From contig JALUIX010000058.1 in the NCBI GenBank assembly GCA_027057345.1, positions 12,587 to 76,586 of the forward strand: a stretch of DNA of 64,000 bases. Direction: 5' to 3'. Shown one piece after another: positions 8,840 to 17,089 of the stretch (positions are counted from its first letter, which is position 1; the number at the start of each line of letters is the position of its first letter). This DNA is from S144-45 sp015494035. GTDB lineage: Bacteria > Pseudomonadota > Gammaproteobacteria > Xanthomonadales > Marinicellaceae. The translations under genes were made by a program, and so were the position numbers. The notes below the pieces were generated by a model. That model was given only the letters and a program-made list of their open reading frames with translations. It was not told where the DNA came from and searched no databases.

Positions 8840-9304
8840 TTATCGCCCCGCAATCTTGGCATCGGCCTGTGCAGGCTCACACAGCACGACGATTTCATCC
8901 AGTTGCAACATCTCATGCACCACTCGGGCATAATCGGCGATGCGCGGTGCGTCAGATTGCCGCCCCTTGTTGATAATCTCGCAGCTTAATACGGACAACT
9001 CAGTGGGAGAAACAACGGAAATGGCTGACTTGCCCGAAGGCGTCAGGTTGAGGGCAAAACTCACCCCCTGCAAACTCTGCAGCCCATAATCGAGCGTCTG
9101 TTCCCGGGCCTGGGTAAGCTTGCCCTGCTCAATCAGTTCATGCACCTGATTCCAGTGCCGGGCGTCCACAATCCTCTGATTGACAGGCGCCTTGAACAGA
9201 TAAGACGACCACACCACCCAGGCACCCAGCAAGAATCCGCCCAAGGCCACAACCACCAGGCTTATTCCGGTTAACCATGCGGCTTTCTTCGACATTATTG
9301 CCAT
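8840..9304 (-). CDS. Hypothetical single-pass membrane protein (paralogue 1)
   Basis: A 154-residue protein not assigned to a known family. GGAGG eight bases before the ATG at 9304 supports this start. One transmembrane helix (about residues 8-33, WLTGISLVVVALGGFLLGAWVVW) is followed by a helical domain with WNQVHELIEQGKLTQAREQTLDYGLQSL and a Cys-containing ELSVLSCEI segment. The pattern H-x-L-I-x-x-G-x-L-x-x-A-R followed by S-x-T/E-L-S-x-L-x-C is shared with the downstream gene (124 bases away). No catalytic motif is visible. Confidence 0.75.
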   Translation of the reverse strand: MAIMSKKAAWLTGISLVVVALGGFLLGAWVVWSSYLFKAPVNQRIVDARHWNQVHELIEQGKLTQAREQTLDYGLQSLQGVSFALNLTPSGKSAISVVSPTELSVLSCEIINKGRQSDAPRIADYARVVHEMLQLDEIVVLCEPAQADAKIAGR

Positions 9305-9369
9305 TGTTCTGTCCTCCAGTGTGAGTGGTGAGTATGCGCCTGAACCCCTCGTGAGTTCAAAGCGTGGGT

Positions 9370-10368
9370 TCAGGGCGCGGTGTTTTCGTCTTGTGGCTGC
9401 AACAATGTATCAGCCACGTGCCAGAATTGCCACTGGGCCGGATCCTCGGCCAGACGTTGGTTGAGGCTGTCCTGAAACCGCTGCAACAAGGCCTGTCGGC
9501 TTTGACCGTGGCCCCGGCCAGGCCGTAACCGCAACAATCGTTGTCCACTCGCGTAATCAAACGCCACGGAAAACTCCACAAAGTCACGACCATGCCGGGT
9601 GATCAAACGCGTGAAGCCGGCTTCCACCGGATAGCGCCAGCGCGAGTGTCCCATCTTCAGCCTGAAATTCTCCCCGGCTTCATCACTGGCGACTCGACCC
9701 GGAGCGTCCGCCATTAGCAGGGGGTGATTTTGGCTTTTTAGTAAACGTCGCGTCCCGGCCGCACGGCTTTCTTCGGGCTTTAGTGGCAAGGCATGCCCAC
9801 CTGATAGGCGGTGATACTGTCGCCGTCGCAAACGAATATATAAGGCATTGAGAAGCCCGTATTCGCGCATGGGTAATGGGGCTTCGCGATACAGAATCAA
9901 TGGCGTGTGCCCTTGTTCCCGTAAGTGATGAATGCCCAGAAAACCCGCGCCCCAATGATTGCACAGAGCCAGGAAGCCTGAAGAATCCAGCCACTCCCCA
10001 CCCTCTTCCACCTGGGTGATGGCACTGGCCTTGGCCGGTCGAAAACGAATCAGCCAGTAGTCTGCCTGATCCAACAATCGCAACATCTTCTGTTTGCAAA
10101 CAAAATCATCCCGGGCTTCCGTGCTCAGGGGGCCCAGAAAACGCTCTGCATTCCGCAGGCATGTGGGCATATAACGTCCGTATAACGGCGTTCGTTCCAC
10201 CACCAACCGAAAAAGCCGGTAAGCCACCGGCCAGGGCAGCACCACGGCGGTGGCCGGAATCAGAAACAGTTCCAACGCATCGCGCACTTCGCGTTTGACA
10301 GCCCGCCAGGATGCCGTCAAACGGCGTCGCCAACGGGGGCTGTCTTGACCGGGTGGGCTCATGGTCAT
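9370..10368 (-). CDS. LpxL/HtrB-like acyltransferase
   Basis: A 332-residue protein resembling the lysophospholipid/lipid A acyltransferase superfamily (HtrB/LpxL type). A hydrophobic N-terminal stretch (LFLIPATAVVLPWPVAYRLF) is followed by LALCNHWGAGFLGIHHL, which sits where LpxL proteins have the HFGNWE motif, and by LLMADAPGR. The His is kept but the catalytic Glu is not in its usual place, so either the active site is variant or the protein is a distant relative. Its ATG shares one base with the plsB stop (TGATG), implying coupled translation with glycerol-3-phosphate acyltransferase. Fatty-acyl transfer at the inner membrane is likely; whether to lipid A, phospholipid or another lipid is unknown. 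Confidence 0.65.
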   Translation of the reverse strand: MTMSPPGQDSPRWRRRLTASWRAVKREVRDALELFLIPATAVVLPWPVAYRLFRLVVERTPLYGRYMPTCLRNAERFLGPLSTEARDDFVCKQKMLRLLDQADYWLIRFRPAKASAITQVEEGGEWLDSSGFLALCNHWGAGFLGIHHLREQGHTPLILYREAPLPMREYGLLNALYIRLRRRQYHRLSGGHALPLKPEESRAAGTRRLLKSQNHPLLMADAPGRVASDEAGENFRLKMGHSRWRYPVEAGFTRLITRHGRDFVEFSVAFDYASGQRLLRLRPGRGHGQSRQALLQRFQDSLNQRLAEDPAQWQFWHVADTLLQPQDENTAP

Positions 10369-12941
10369 CAGCGGTCGGTTTTGTGGTTTGATTTTTTGTC
10401 GTTTGTTTTGCGCCCTGAGTGATCGACGGCATCAATCGGTGGTGACGAACTGTTCCCGGACGGGACCTGGTCAGGCTGTTCCAGGGCGGGTTGACTGTTA
10501 TCGCCGGTGTTGTCCGCTGAGGCTTTGGGCGGTTGCAGCAGGTACAGCACCGAATGCCGGATGCGCCGGGAAAGAATTTTCTTGGCGCCGGTAAAAATGG
10601 GGTCCAGGTTGCGGGTAAAGGTGATTTTGCCCGCTTCGTCGGTGCGAATGATGTCCTGTGCCTTGAGGTTTCTGATAAACAGCTTGAACAGTGACTTGTC
10701 GAAAAAGTCCGGTGAATTGAACTCATACAGCAACGACAGTTTTTCCGCCGTCTTGTGGCACAGGTTTTCCAGTTCGGCGCTGGTGAGCGTGCCGGAACCG
10801 TGAATTTTCAGCACAGAGATCACAATAAAAAACCGTTCATAGGTTTGCATCAACCCTTCGGCCAGCACCCGCAGCTTGCCCGCCTGCAGGGAACCGCCCG
10901 GATGACGCTCCAGGGTCCGGCCTGCGGATTTCAACAGGTCCAGCTTGTGTAACAACTTGATGGTCTGACGGCCATAACGAACAAACTCGTCAGCGTCCCA
11001 CTTCAAAAACAGCTCGTCCTTGACGAAAGGATAGATGTCCCGCATCAACCGCAACAGCTCGCGCCGGGAAAACTGCCGCTGGTTGACAAAACACATGGCG
11101 ATAAATGAACTGGCCGCAAACAGGTGCAGGATGTTGTTGCGGTAATAGGTCAGCAACACGCCCTGGCCGGGCCTGACCCGGATCACATCGCCCAGATCGT
11201 GCGCGTGGCGTTCCAGAAAACCCAGTTTGATGCCACGCTCGATCATTTCCGCCGGGGTTTCTTCCGTGATGGTGACCTTTTCGTCATAGGGCAGTTGCCG
11301 CAACAATGCCACATACAGGGCCAGTTGTGCCTGCAAATTGGCCTCATCCGCTGCCCGGTTGGGCGTGGACAACAGCGCCAGGGCCAGCAGGTTGGTGGCA
11401 TTGACATGTGCCGACTGGTTGATTCGGGTCATGATGTCGTGACTGACTTCCGAGACCACGTTTTTGAACCAATCCGGCTTTTCGTTGTGCGCCAGGGTCA
11501 GTTTTTTCCAGCCGGGTTTATGCTTGTCCAGGTAGGCATCCAGGTCAATGGATTGGCCGAAATTGACCGTCAACCTGCCGTATTCGTCCTTCAGCACCTT
11601 GCGTGCTTTTAACAAGCCGCCGAGGGTTTCCCGTTGCTTGCCCTTGCCGCCGAGTTCCTGCGAATAGGATGCGCCTTCCATGAGCTTTTCGTAGTTCAGG
11701 TGAATCGGCTGAAACATCAGCGGCTTGCTGCGATCGTTGATGTAACTGCGCACTGTCATGGCCAACATGCCGGCCTTGGGATGCAGCAGCCGCCCGGTGC
11801 GGCTGCGGGTGCCTTCGATAAAATACTCGATGGACACCCCGCGGGCCAGCAAGGCACTGAGGTATTCGGAAAAAATGGTCGCATACAAGGCGGAGTTGAA
11901 TGAACGGCGCAGGAAAAACGCCCCGCCACGACGCAATAAACTACCCACCAGTGGCAAGTTCAGGTTAACGCCAGCGGCAATGTGCGGCGGCACCAGCCCG
12001 CGTTTGTACAGGGCGTAGGAAAGAATCAGATAATCAATGTGGCTGCGGTGACAAGGCGTGTAAATGACCTCATAGTCCGGCGCCTGAGCGCGGAATTCTT
12101 CAAAATGATTCAAGCGGATGCCGTCATACACCTTGTTCCAGAACCAGGTAAAAAACAGGTGCAACAGGCGGATCACCGAGTAGGAATAGTCCGCGGCAAT
12201 TTCCCGAATAATCTTATTGGCCTCGGCATAGGCTTTTTCTTCACTGATGCCCTTGCGCCGGGCATAGTTTCTGATTTCTTCCCGCACCACGGGCCGGTTG
12301 AGGATGGTGCGGGCCACCGTGCGCCGGTGCGAAAGATCCGGCCCCACCACCGAGGTGCGAAGCCGGTAAAAGTGCACCCGCAACACCCGGGAAATCTTGC
12401 GTGCCAGTTTTTCTGTGGCCTCTGAATCGGTCAGGGTTTTATCCAGCACGATTGGTTTGCTGAACCGGATCAGGGTGTGTTTGCCATGCACCAGCAAGGA
12501 CATGAAGCGACGAAAACGGCTGGTGATGCCCCATTGCTCGGAAAAAAGGATCTTGAAAACGCCGCTTTCCTTTTGCGGTGCCCGGCCCAGAAACACCGAT
12601 ACCGGCACCAGCTGCACTTTCAGCCCGGGGTTTTCACCGACGCGTTGCAACAGGCCCTTGAGATTTTCCTCGAAAGTTCGGTACTCCGGCCGCCGGTTCC
12701 ACAGCCCTTTCAAGCGCCGGTTGGCCATGATCGGCGGCACGCCCTTGAGTTGTTCATCAAAGCGGTCATAGGGCAGGCCACGCGCGGGCAGCTCTTTTTT
12801 GAGGATGGTGCGGGAGATGGACGAGTCTGTGTCCAGCACATAAACCACCGGCAAGGCCGGGTCAATCCCCAGTTCGCTGAAGTCTTCCGGAGCCTGGCTG
12901 GCTTTCACCCGCCAGTAAAACAAACGCGTCAATAAGGACAT
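10368..12941 (-). CDS. plsB: Glycerol-3-phosphate acyltransferase PlsB
   Basis: An 857-residue membrane-bound enzyme that acylates sn-glycerol-3-phosphate at position 1, the first step of phospholipid synthesis. The acyltransferase blocks are clear: HRSHID (motif I, about residue 300), GAFFLRRSF (motif II) and FIEGTRSRTGR (motif III), then FQPIHLNYE (motif IV). Length matches the gammaproteobacterial family (~800-830) with an extra polar C-terminal tail rich in Ser/Asp/Lys that is not conserved. Repeat copy B and the terminator of the upstream lipoprotein gene leave under 60 bp of unique sequence before the ATG, so the promoter must lie there or in the repeat. It is coupled to the LpxL-like gene downstream. 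Confidence 0.97.
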   Translation of the reverse strand: MSLLTRLFYWRVKASQAPEDFSELGIDPALPVVYVLDTDSSISRTILKKELPARGLPYDRFDEQLKGVPPIMANRRLKGLWNRRPEYRTFEENLKGLLQRVGENPGLKVQLVPVSVFLGRAPQKESGVFKILFSEQWGITSRFRRFMSLLVHGKHTLIRFSKPIVLDKTLTDSEATEKLARKISRVLRVHFYRLRTSVVGPDLSHRRTVARTILNRPVVREEIRNYARRKGISEEKAYAEANKIIREIAADYSYSVIRLLHLFFTWFWNKVYDGIRLNHFEEFRAQAPDYEVIYTPCHRSHIDYLILSYALYKRGLVPPHIAAGVNLNLPLVGSLLRRGGAFFLRRSFNSALYATIFSEYLSALLARGVSIEYFIEGTRSRTGRLLHPKAGMLAMTVRSYINDRSKPLMFQPIHLNYEKLMEGASYSQELGGKGKQRETLGGLLKARKVLKDEYGRLTVNFGQSIDLDAYLDKHKPGWKKLTLAHNEKPDWFKNVVSEVSHDIMTRINQSAHVNATNLLALALLSTPNRAADEANLQAQLALYVALLRQLPYDEKVTITEETPAEMIERGIKLGFLERHAHDLGDVIRVRPGQGVLLTYYRNNILHLFAASSFIAMCFVNQRQFSRRELLRLMRDIYPFVKDELFLKWDADEFVRYGRQTIKLLHKLDLLKSAGRTLERHPGGSLQAGKLRVLAEGLMQTYERFFIVISVLKIHGSGTLTSAELENLCHKTAEKLSLLYEFNSPDFFDKSLFKLFIRNLKAQDIIRTDEAGKITFTRNLDPIFTGAKKILSRRIRHSVLYLLQPPKASADNTGDNSQPALEQPDQVPSGNSSSPPIDAVDHSGRKTNDKKSNHKTDR

Positions 12942-12999
12942 GGGTTTCCCGTGAATATCCAGGGCCTGGCGGCGGATCCAGCCTGGCCATAATCATTAG

Positions 13000-13160
13000 G
13001 GAAGCTCTGATTGAATCTGGCGCGAGCAGATTGTAATGAAAAATTGTTCAGTTCAAGGCGCAAATCGCACGCAATAGCAAGGCTATTGTGAAGGTTTGCA
13101 ACGCAGAAATGGACGATTTTACGCTGCAAGATGCCGTGTCACGATTCGATCAGAGCTTCC
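13000..13160. repeat. MITE-like repeat copy B (subfamily 1, 161 bp)
   Basis: Full-length copy with perfect 4-bp flanking duplication TTAG (12996-12999 and 13161-13164). Left end GGAAGCTCTGATTGAATC, right end GATTCGATCAGAGCTTCC, central hairpin CAATAGC-AAG-GCTATTG. It lies between plsB and the terminator of the lipoprotein gene. Confidence 0.93.
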
Positions 13161-13166
13161 TTAGAG

Positions 13167-13201
13167 ACAAAAAAGCCGGAAAGGTTTATGCGCTTTCCGG
13201 C
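13167..13201 (-). terminator. Rho-independent terminator of the lipoprotein gene
   Basis: On the minus strand a 9-bp stem GCCGGAAAG / CTTTCCGGC with a 9-base loop is followed by six T residues, just after the stop codon at 13224. Confidence 0.85.
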
Positions 13202-13223
13202 CGGTAAAGGTGTTTTTGTTTTC

Positions 13224-14114
13224 TCAGGGTTGTGTGTTTGGCTGGCTTTCCGGCTGTGGTGGCACCGGTGGCTTACCTGGCATGGGCGCAGGCGCCGGAA
13301 TCCAGCGGCCATTCTTTTTGACCATTTTCATCTTCTGCTCCAGCGGTTTGCCCAGGAATTTGAAAGCCACCACCATGTCGGCCATGTCACCGTTTTGCTT
13401 GACGTCCTTGATTTTGACGCTGTCCATCATGCCATCCATGTCAATGCCGTAAACCTTCAGGGCCTGTTTGCTGCCACCCAGCACCTTGCCTCCTGTGGCC
13501 AAGGCATCATCAAAGGAGAGCTTTTCCACGTCATCCAGGGATTTAATGCCCAAATCACGGGCCGTGCCAACAATCACCGCCACGGCCTGACGGGCCTTTT
13601 CGGGGTTGCCCAGGTCGGCATTTTTGGCCCAGTCCACCACGGCCAGCGCCACGGCTTTGGCACTTTCCTTTTGGTCATCAGGAATGGGCGCCTGGCTGAT
13701 TTTCTGGTTAATCATGTCTTCATTGGCCATCATCAACATCATCGGCAGCATGGCCTGCACCTGTTGCAATTGCGGCTCCACCATGGCCATGATGCGCTCC
13801 TCGGCATCAGGGCTGGTCAGCATTTGCATAGTGGCAGCAAACTGTGCCTTGTCAGCTTCGCTGAATGTGGTTTTTTTCTTGGCCCATTCGGCCTTGGCCT
13901 GTTCGTATTCTTCTGGCGTCATATTGGCCTGCAGCAAGGCTTTCAGGTCGTTGTTTTTCATGGCATTCAGGTTGGCCATGAAGGCGCCTTGAGGCGTGCT
14001 GGTGTCCATGGCGGCCAGCTTTTTGGCGGATCCGTTCTGGTTTTCGCCGGACTTGTCGCCACAGGCAGCCAGTAACAGGGCCACCAGGGCCAGGCTTAAA
14101 AGTTTCTTTAACAT
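13224..14114 (-). CDS. Putative lipoprotein with low-complexity C-terminus
   Basis: A 296-residue exported protein not matched to a named family. The start MLKKLLSLALVALLLAACGDK is a lipoprotein signal (lipobox LLAAC, Cys18) and GGAG lies just upstream; the ATG four codons earlier is less likely. The body is alpha-helical and methionine-rich (AMLPMMLMMANEDM), with two DUF-like repeats around TPQGAFMANLNAMKNNDLKALLQANMTPEEYEQAKAEW, and a VVAFKFLGKPLEQKMKMVKKNGRW segment resembling small DUF4878/SnoaL-like lipoprotein domains that end in an aromatic 'G-R-W' strand. The last 35 residues are Pro/Gln-rich. Location is probably the periplasmic face of a membrane. Own terminator downstream. Confidence 0.75.
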   Translation of the reverse strand: MLKKLLSLALVALLLAACGDKSGENQNGSAKKLAAMDTSTPQGAFMANLNAMKNNDLKALLQANMTPEEYEQAKAEWAKKKTTFSEADKAQFAATMQMLTSPDAEERIMAMVEPQLQQVQAMLPMMLMMANEDMINQKISQAPIPDDQKESAKAVALAVVDWAKNADLGNPEKARQAVAVIVGTARDLGIKSLDDVEKLSFDDALATGGKVLGGSKQALKVYGIDMDGMMDSVKIKDVKQNGDMADMVVAFKFLGKPLEQKMKMVKKNGRWIPAPAPMPGKPPVPPQPESQPNTQP

Positions 14115-14339
14115 GTTCTGCTCCATCCGTTTCGGCTCGGTTTTTGGTTGTCTTCAGGTGAATGATTCTGCGGGTGAACGACCGCTGCGTAGTGCCCTAT
14201 GCACAAGCTGACCAGCGACCTCACCAGCACCTGCCGGTGAATGCCCCCCGCCTGCCATTATAAGCCATGCTTACCAGGCTGCCGTAAAATCTTGTTTCCA
14301 GCGCTCTACACAAGGACAATCACCGGATCACCCGCTGGC

Positions 14340-14669
14340 TCAGGCCGGTTCCAGGGTCACAGCAGTGCCTGACACGCAGACCATTAACATGCTGCCGTTT
14401 TGTGATCCGATGGTTTCGTAATCAATGTCGATGCCGACAATAGCGTTGGCGCCCAGTTCGCGCGCCTGTGCCATAAGTTCTTCGGTGGCCATGTCCCGGG
14501 CCTTGCGCAGTTCTTTTTCGTAAGCGGCCGAACGTCCGCCCACCAGGTCGCGGATACCGGCAAAGAAGTCCTTGAAAATGTTGGCACCAAGAATGGCTTC
14601 AGCAGCCAGTACGCCGTGGTAATGAACGATGCGCTGGCCCTGAATTTGGGGGGTAGTGCTTAAAAGCAT
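14340..14669 (-). CDS. YbjQ/UPF0145 family protein
   Basis: A 109-residue member of the YbjQ family (putative heavy-metal-binding fold, pentameric in solved structures). Typical elements: TTPQIQGQRIVHYHGVLAAEAILGANIFKDFFAGIRDLVGGRSAAYEKELRKAR, then ELGANAIVGIDIDYETIG. The soluble cytoplasmic protein has no known catalytic activity. Repeat copy C lies 60 bp upstream, and a 225-bp stretch with no feature I can identify lies between this gene and the lipoprotein start. Confidence 0.9.
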   Translation of the reverse strand: MLLSTTPQIQGQRIVHYHGVLAAEAILGANIFKDFFAGIRDLVGGRSAAYEKELRKARDMATEELMAQARELGANAIVGIDIDYETIGSQNGSMLMVCVSGTAVTLEPA

Positions 14670-14729
14670 GATCTTGTCCTCATTGATTGTAGGGTATCGT
14701 CAAAACACGGAGCTTTTACTATGGGTTAA

Positions 14730-14890
14730 GGAGCCTCTGATCGAATCGTGACATGGCATCTTGCGGCGTCAAATCGTCCATTTCTGCGTTGCAAACCTTC
14801 CCAATAGCCTTGCTATTGCGTGCGGCTTGCGCCTTGAACTGAACAATTTTCCACGACAATCTGCTCGCGCCAGATTCAATCAGAGGTTCC
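14730..14890. repeat. MITE-like repeat copy C (subfamily 1, reverse, 161 bp)
   Basis: Full-length copy in the opposite orientation to copies A/B, with perfect TTAA flanks (14726-14729 and 14891-14894). The right TTAA contains the complement of the hslU stop codon TAA. Central CAATAGC-CTT-GCTATTG hairpin is intact. Confidence 0.93.
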
Positions 14891-16225
14891 TTAAAGAATG
14901 TACCGGGACAGGTCTTCGTCTTCCACCAGCTGGTTCAAAACCTTGTCCACGTAGGCACGATCAATCACGTACTCCTGCCCGGCGTTGTCTGCGCCTTCAA
15001 AGGAAATGGCCTCCAGCAGGCGTTCCATAACGGTGTGCAACCGGCGTGCGCCGATGTTTTCGGTGCGTTCGTTGACCGACCATGAATATTCGGCAATGCG
15101 CTGGATGCCGTCTTCGGTAAAGCGCAACTGGACGCCTTCGGTACCGATCAAGGCCTGGTACTGCTCGGTCAGTGAGGCTTCCGGCTCGGTCAGAATGCGC
15201 TTGAAGTCTTCCGCAGTAAGGGCGCGCAACTCCACCCGGATGGGCAGGCGGCCCTGCAGTTCCGGAATCAGGTCGGAGGGCTTGGCCAGGTGAAAGGCGC
15301 CAGAAGCAATAAACAGCATGTGATCGGTCTTGACCGGGCCGTGACGGGTGCTGACGGTGGAGCCTTCAATCAGTGGCAACAGATCACGTTGCACGCCTTC
15401 ACGCGACACGTCTCCGCCACCGGCTTCGGCGCGCTTGCAGACCTTGTCCAGTTCATCAATAAAAACTATGCCACTTTGCTCGGCCAGTTCAATGGCCTGT
15501 TGCTTGATTTCTTCTTCGTTAACCAGCTTGTTGGCTTCTTCCTCGATCAGTTGCGGGCGGGCGGCGGCGATTTTCAGTTTTTTGCGCTGTTTTTTGGCCC
15601 CGGCCAGGTTTTCAAACAGGCCTTGCAGCTGGGTGGTCATTTCTTCCATGCCTGGCGGCGCCATGATTTCCACGCCCATGGACAGCGACACATCCAGTTC
15701 AATTTCCTTTTCGTCCAGTTCGCCGGCGCGCAGTTTCTGGCGGAATTTTTCCCGCGTGCGGCTGGTGTTTTCGTCCTCAGCGACCACCTCGCCAGGAAAA
15801 ACCGGCGCCGGGCGCGGCAGCAATGCATCCAGTATCCGCTCCTCGGCGGCTTTTTCGGCCTGTGCCCGGACCTTGGCCGTGGCCTTTTCGCGTGTGAGCT
15901 TGATGGCACTGTCCACCAGGTCGCGAATGATGGATTCCACGTCTTTGCCAACATAGCCCACTTCGGTGAATTTGGTCGCTTCCACCTTGATGAACGGGGC
16001 TTCTGCCAAACTGGCCAGACGGCGCGCAATTTCGGTTTTGCCCACGCCGGTGGGGCCAATCATGAGGATGTTCTTGGGGGTGATTTCCCGCCGCAGTTCT
16101 TCGGGCAGTTGCATGCGCCGCCAACGGTTACGAAGCGCGATGGCCACGGCGCGTTTGGCATCGGCCTGGCCGATGATGTGACGGTCCAGTTCGTGAACAA
16201 TTTCACGTGGGGTCATGTTGGACAT
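14891..16225 (-). CDS. hslU: HslU, ATPase subunit of HslVU protease
   Basis: A 444-residue AAA+ unfoldase that feeds proteins into the HslV peptidase. Walker A is GPTGVGKTE (about residues 56-64), Walker B follows SGIVFIDELDK, the GYVGKDVES pore loop lies between them, and the C-terminal sensor region ends in LSRYIL, the conserved HslU tail that docks on HslV. Length agrees with E. coli HslU (443). AGGAAAACCC precedes the ATG. The stop TAA is placed in the TTAA target duplication of repeat copy C, so the repeat inserted exactly at the gene end without altering the critical C-terminus. It follows hslV by 36 bases. Confidence 0.98.
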   Translation of the reverse strand: MSNMTPREIVHELDRHIIGQADAKRAVAIALRNRWRRMQLPEELRREITPKNILMIGPTGVGKTEIARRLASLAEAPFIKVEATKFTEVGYVGKDVESIIRDLVDSAIKLTREKATAKVRAQAEKAAEERILDALLPRPAPVFPGEVVAEDENTSRTREKFRQKLRAGELDEKEIELDVSLSMGVEIMAPPGMEEMTTQLQGLFENLAGAKKQRKKLKIAAARPQLIEEEANKLVNEEEIKQQAIELAEQSGIVFIDELDKVCKRAEAGGGDVSREGVQRDLLPLIEGSTVSTRHGPVKTDHMLFIASGAFHLAKPSDLIPELQGRLPIRVELRALTAEDFKRILTEPEASLTEQYQALIGTEGVQLRFTEDGIQRIAEYSWSVNERTENIGARRLHTVMERLLEAISFEGADNAGQEYVIDRAYVDKVLNQLVEDEDLSRYIL

Positions 16226-16261
16226 GGGTTTTCCTGTGTTTGGGTGATGAGCCTGCGCGCA

Positions 16262-16819
16262 TCAGTCGATGCGCAGTTCTTCGATGGTCTGATTGCGGTT
16301 GGTATAAATGCAGATGTCCGCAGCGATATTGAGTGCCTCTGTGACAATCTCACGGGCACTGAGTTCCGGGTTCTGCATCAGTGCCCGGGCCGCCGCCTGG
16401 GCATAGGGACCACCTGAACCAATGGCGATCAGGCCGTGTTCCGGCTCGATCACATCGCCATTGCCGGAAATAATCAGCGAGGTGTTTTTGTCCGCCACCG
16501 CCAGCAGCGCTTCCAGCTTGCCGTAGCGGCGTTCGGTGCGCCAGTCCTTGGCCATTTCCACCGCCGCCCGCACCAGGTGGCCGGAGTGTTTTTCCAGCTT
16601 GGCCTCGAACAGTTCGAACAGGGTAAAGGCATCGGCCGTGGCACCGGCAAACCCGGCCAGCACTTCATTGCGGTACAACCGCCGAACCTTGCGCGCGTTG
16701 CTTTTCATGACGGTGTGACCCAGGGTCACCTGGCCGTCACCGCCTATCACCACGTGGTTGCCTCGACGGTAACCGACAATGGTGGTGCCGCGGTAGTTAA
16801 GGGTGTTTGCTTCGCTCAT
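16262..16819 (-). CDS. hslV: HslV, peptidase subunit of HslVU protease
   Basis: A 185-residue proteasome-like N-terminal-threonine peptidase. TTIVGYRR places the nucleophile at Thr12 after a short propeptide (MSEANTLNYRG), unlike E. coli, where Thr follows Met directly; other gammaproteobacteria also have short propeptides. GGDGQVTLGHTVMKSNARKVRRL and GSGGPYAQAAARAL are diagnostic. AAGGAAATCCCT precedes the ATG. Repeat copy D starts only 45 bp upstream, so any dedicated (including heat-shock) promoter must be within that gap or in the repeat; otherwise transcription comes from the xerC operon. Confidence 0.98.
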   Translation of the reverse strand: MSEANTLNYRGTTIVGYRRGNHVVIGGDGQVTLGHTVMKSNARKVRRLYRNEVLAGFAGATADAFTLFELFEAKLEKHSGHLVRAAVEMAKDWRTERRYGKLEALLAVADKNTSLIISGNGDVIEPEHGLIAIGSGGPYAQAAARALMQNPELSAREIVTEALNIAADICIYTNRNQTIEELRID

Positions 16820-16863
16820 AGGGATTTCCTTAATGGGGGGAGGTATAGGTATGAGAGTTTTAG

Positions 16864-17022
16864 GGAAGCTCTGATTGAATCTTAACGAAGCAGGTTATGC
16901 CTGAAGTGGTCGAGAACAAGGCGAAGTTTGTAGCCAATAGCAAGCTATTGGCAAGGACTTCAACGCAGTTATCGGACATTTCAGGTGTGAGAAGCAAGTT
17001 CATGATTCGATTAGAGCTTTCC
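16864..17022. repeat. MITE-like repeat copy D (subfamily 2, about 159 bp)
   Basis: Same ends (GGAAGCTCTGATTGAATC left; GATTCGATTAGAGCTTTCC right) and the same central CCAATAGC-AA-GCTATTGG hairpin as subfamily 1, but most of the interior differs (GCCTGAAGTGG, GGACATTTCAGG). Flanks TTAG (16860-16863) and CAGG are not a clean duplication, suggesting an older insertion. Confidence 0.82.
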
Positions 17023-17089
17023 CAGGCAATGGGGGCAGGCGGAGTCTTTTTCAAGCCGAAACCTGGTTTCTGTCTGTCAGCCTGCCCAC

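Noticed and set aside
14127..14339. Small RNA or gene between the lipoprotein and YbjQ genes
   Set aside because: No convincing promoter-terminator pair and no open frame with a ribosome site.
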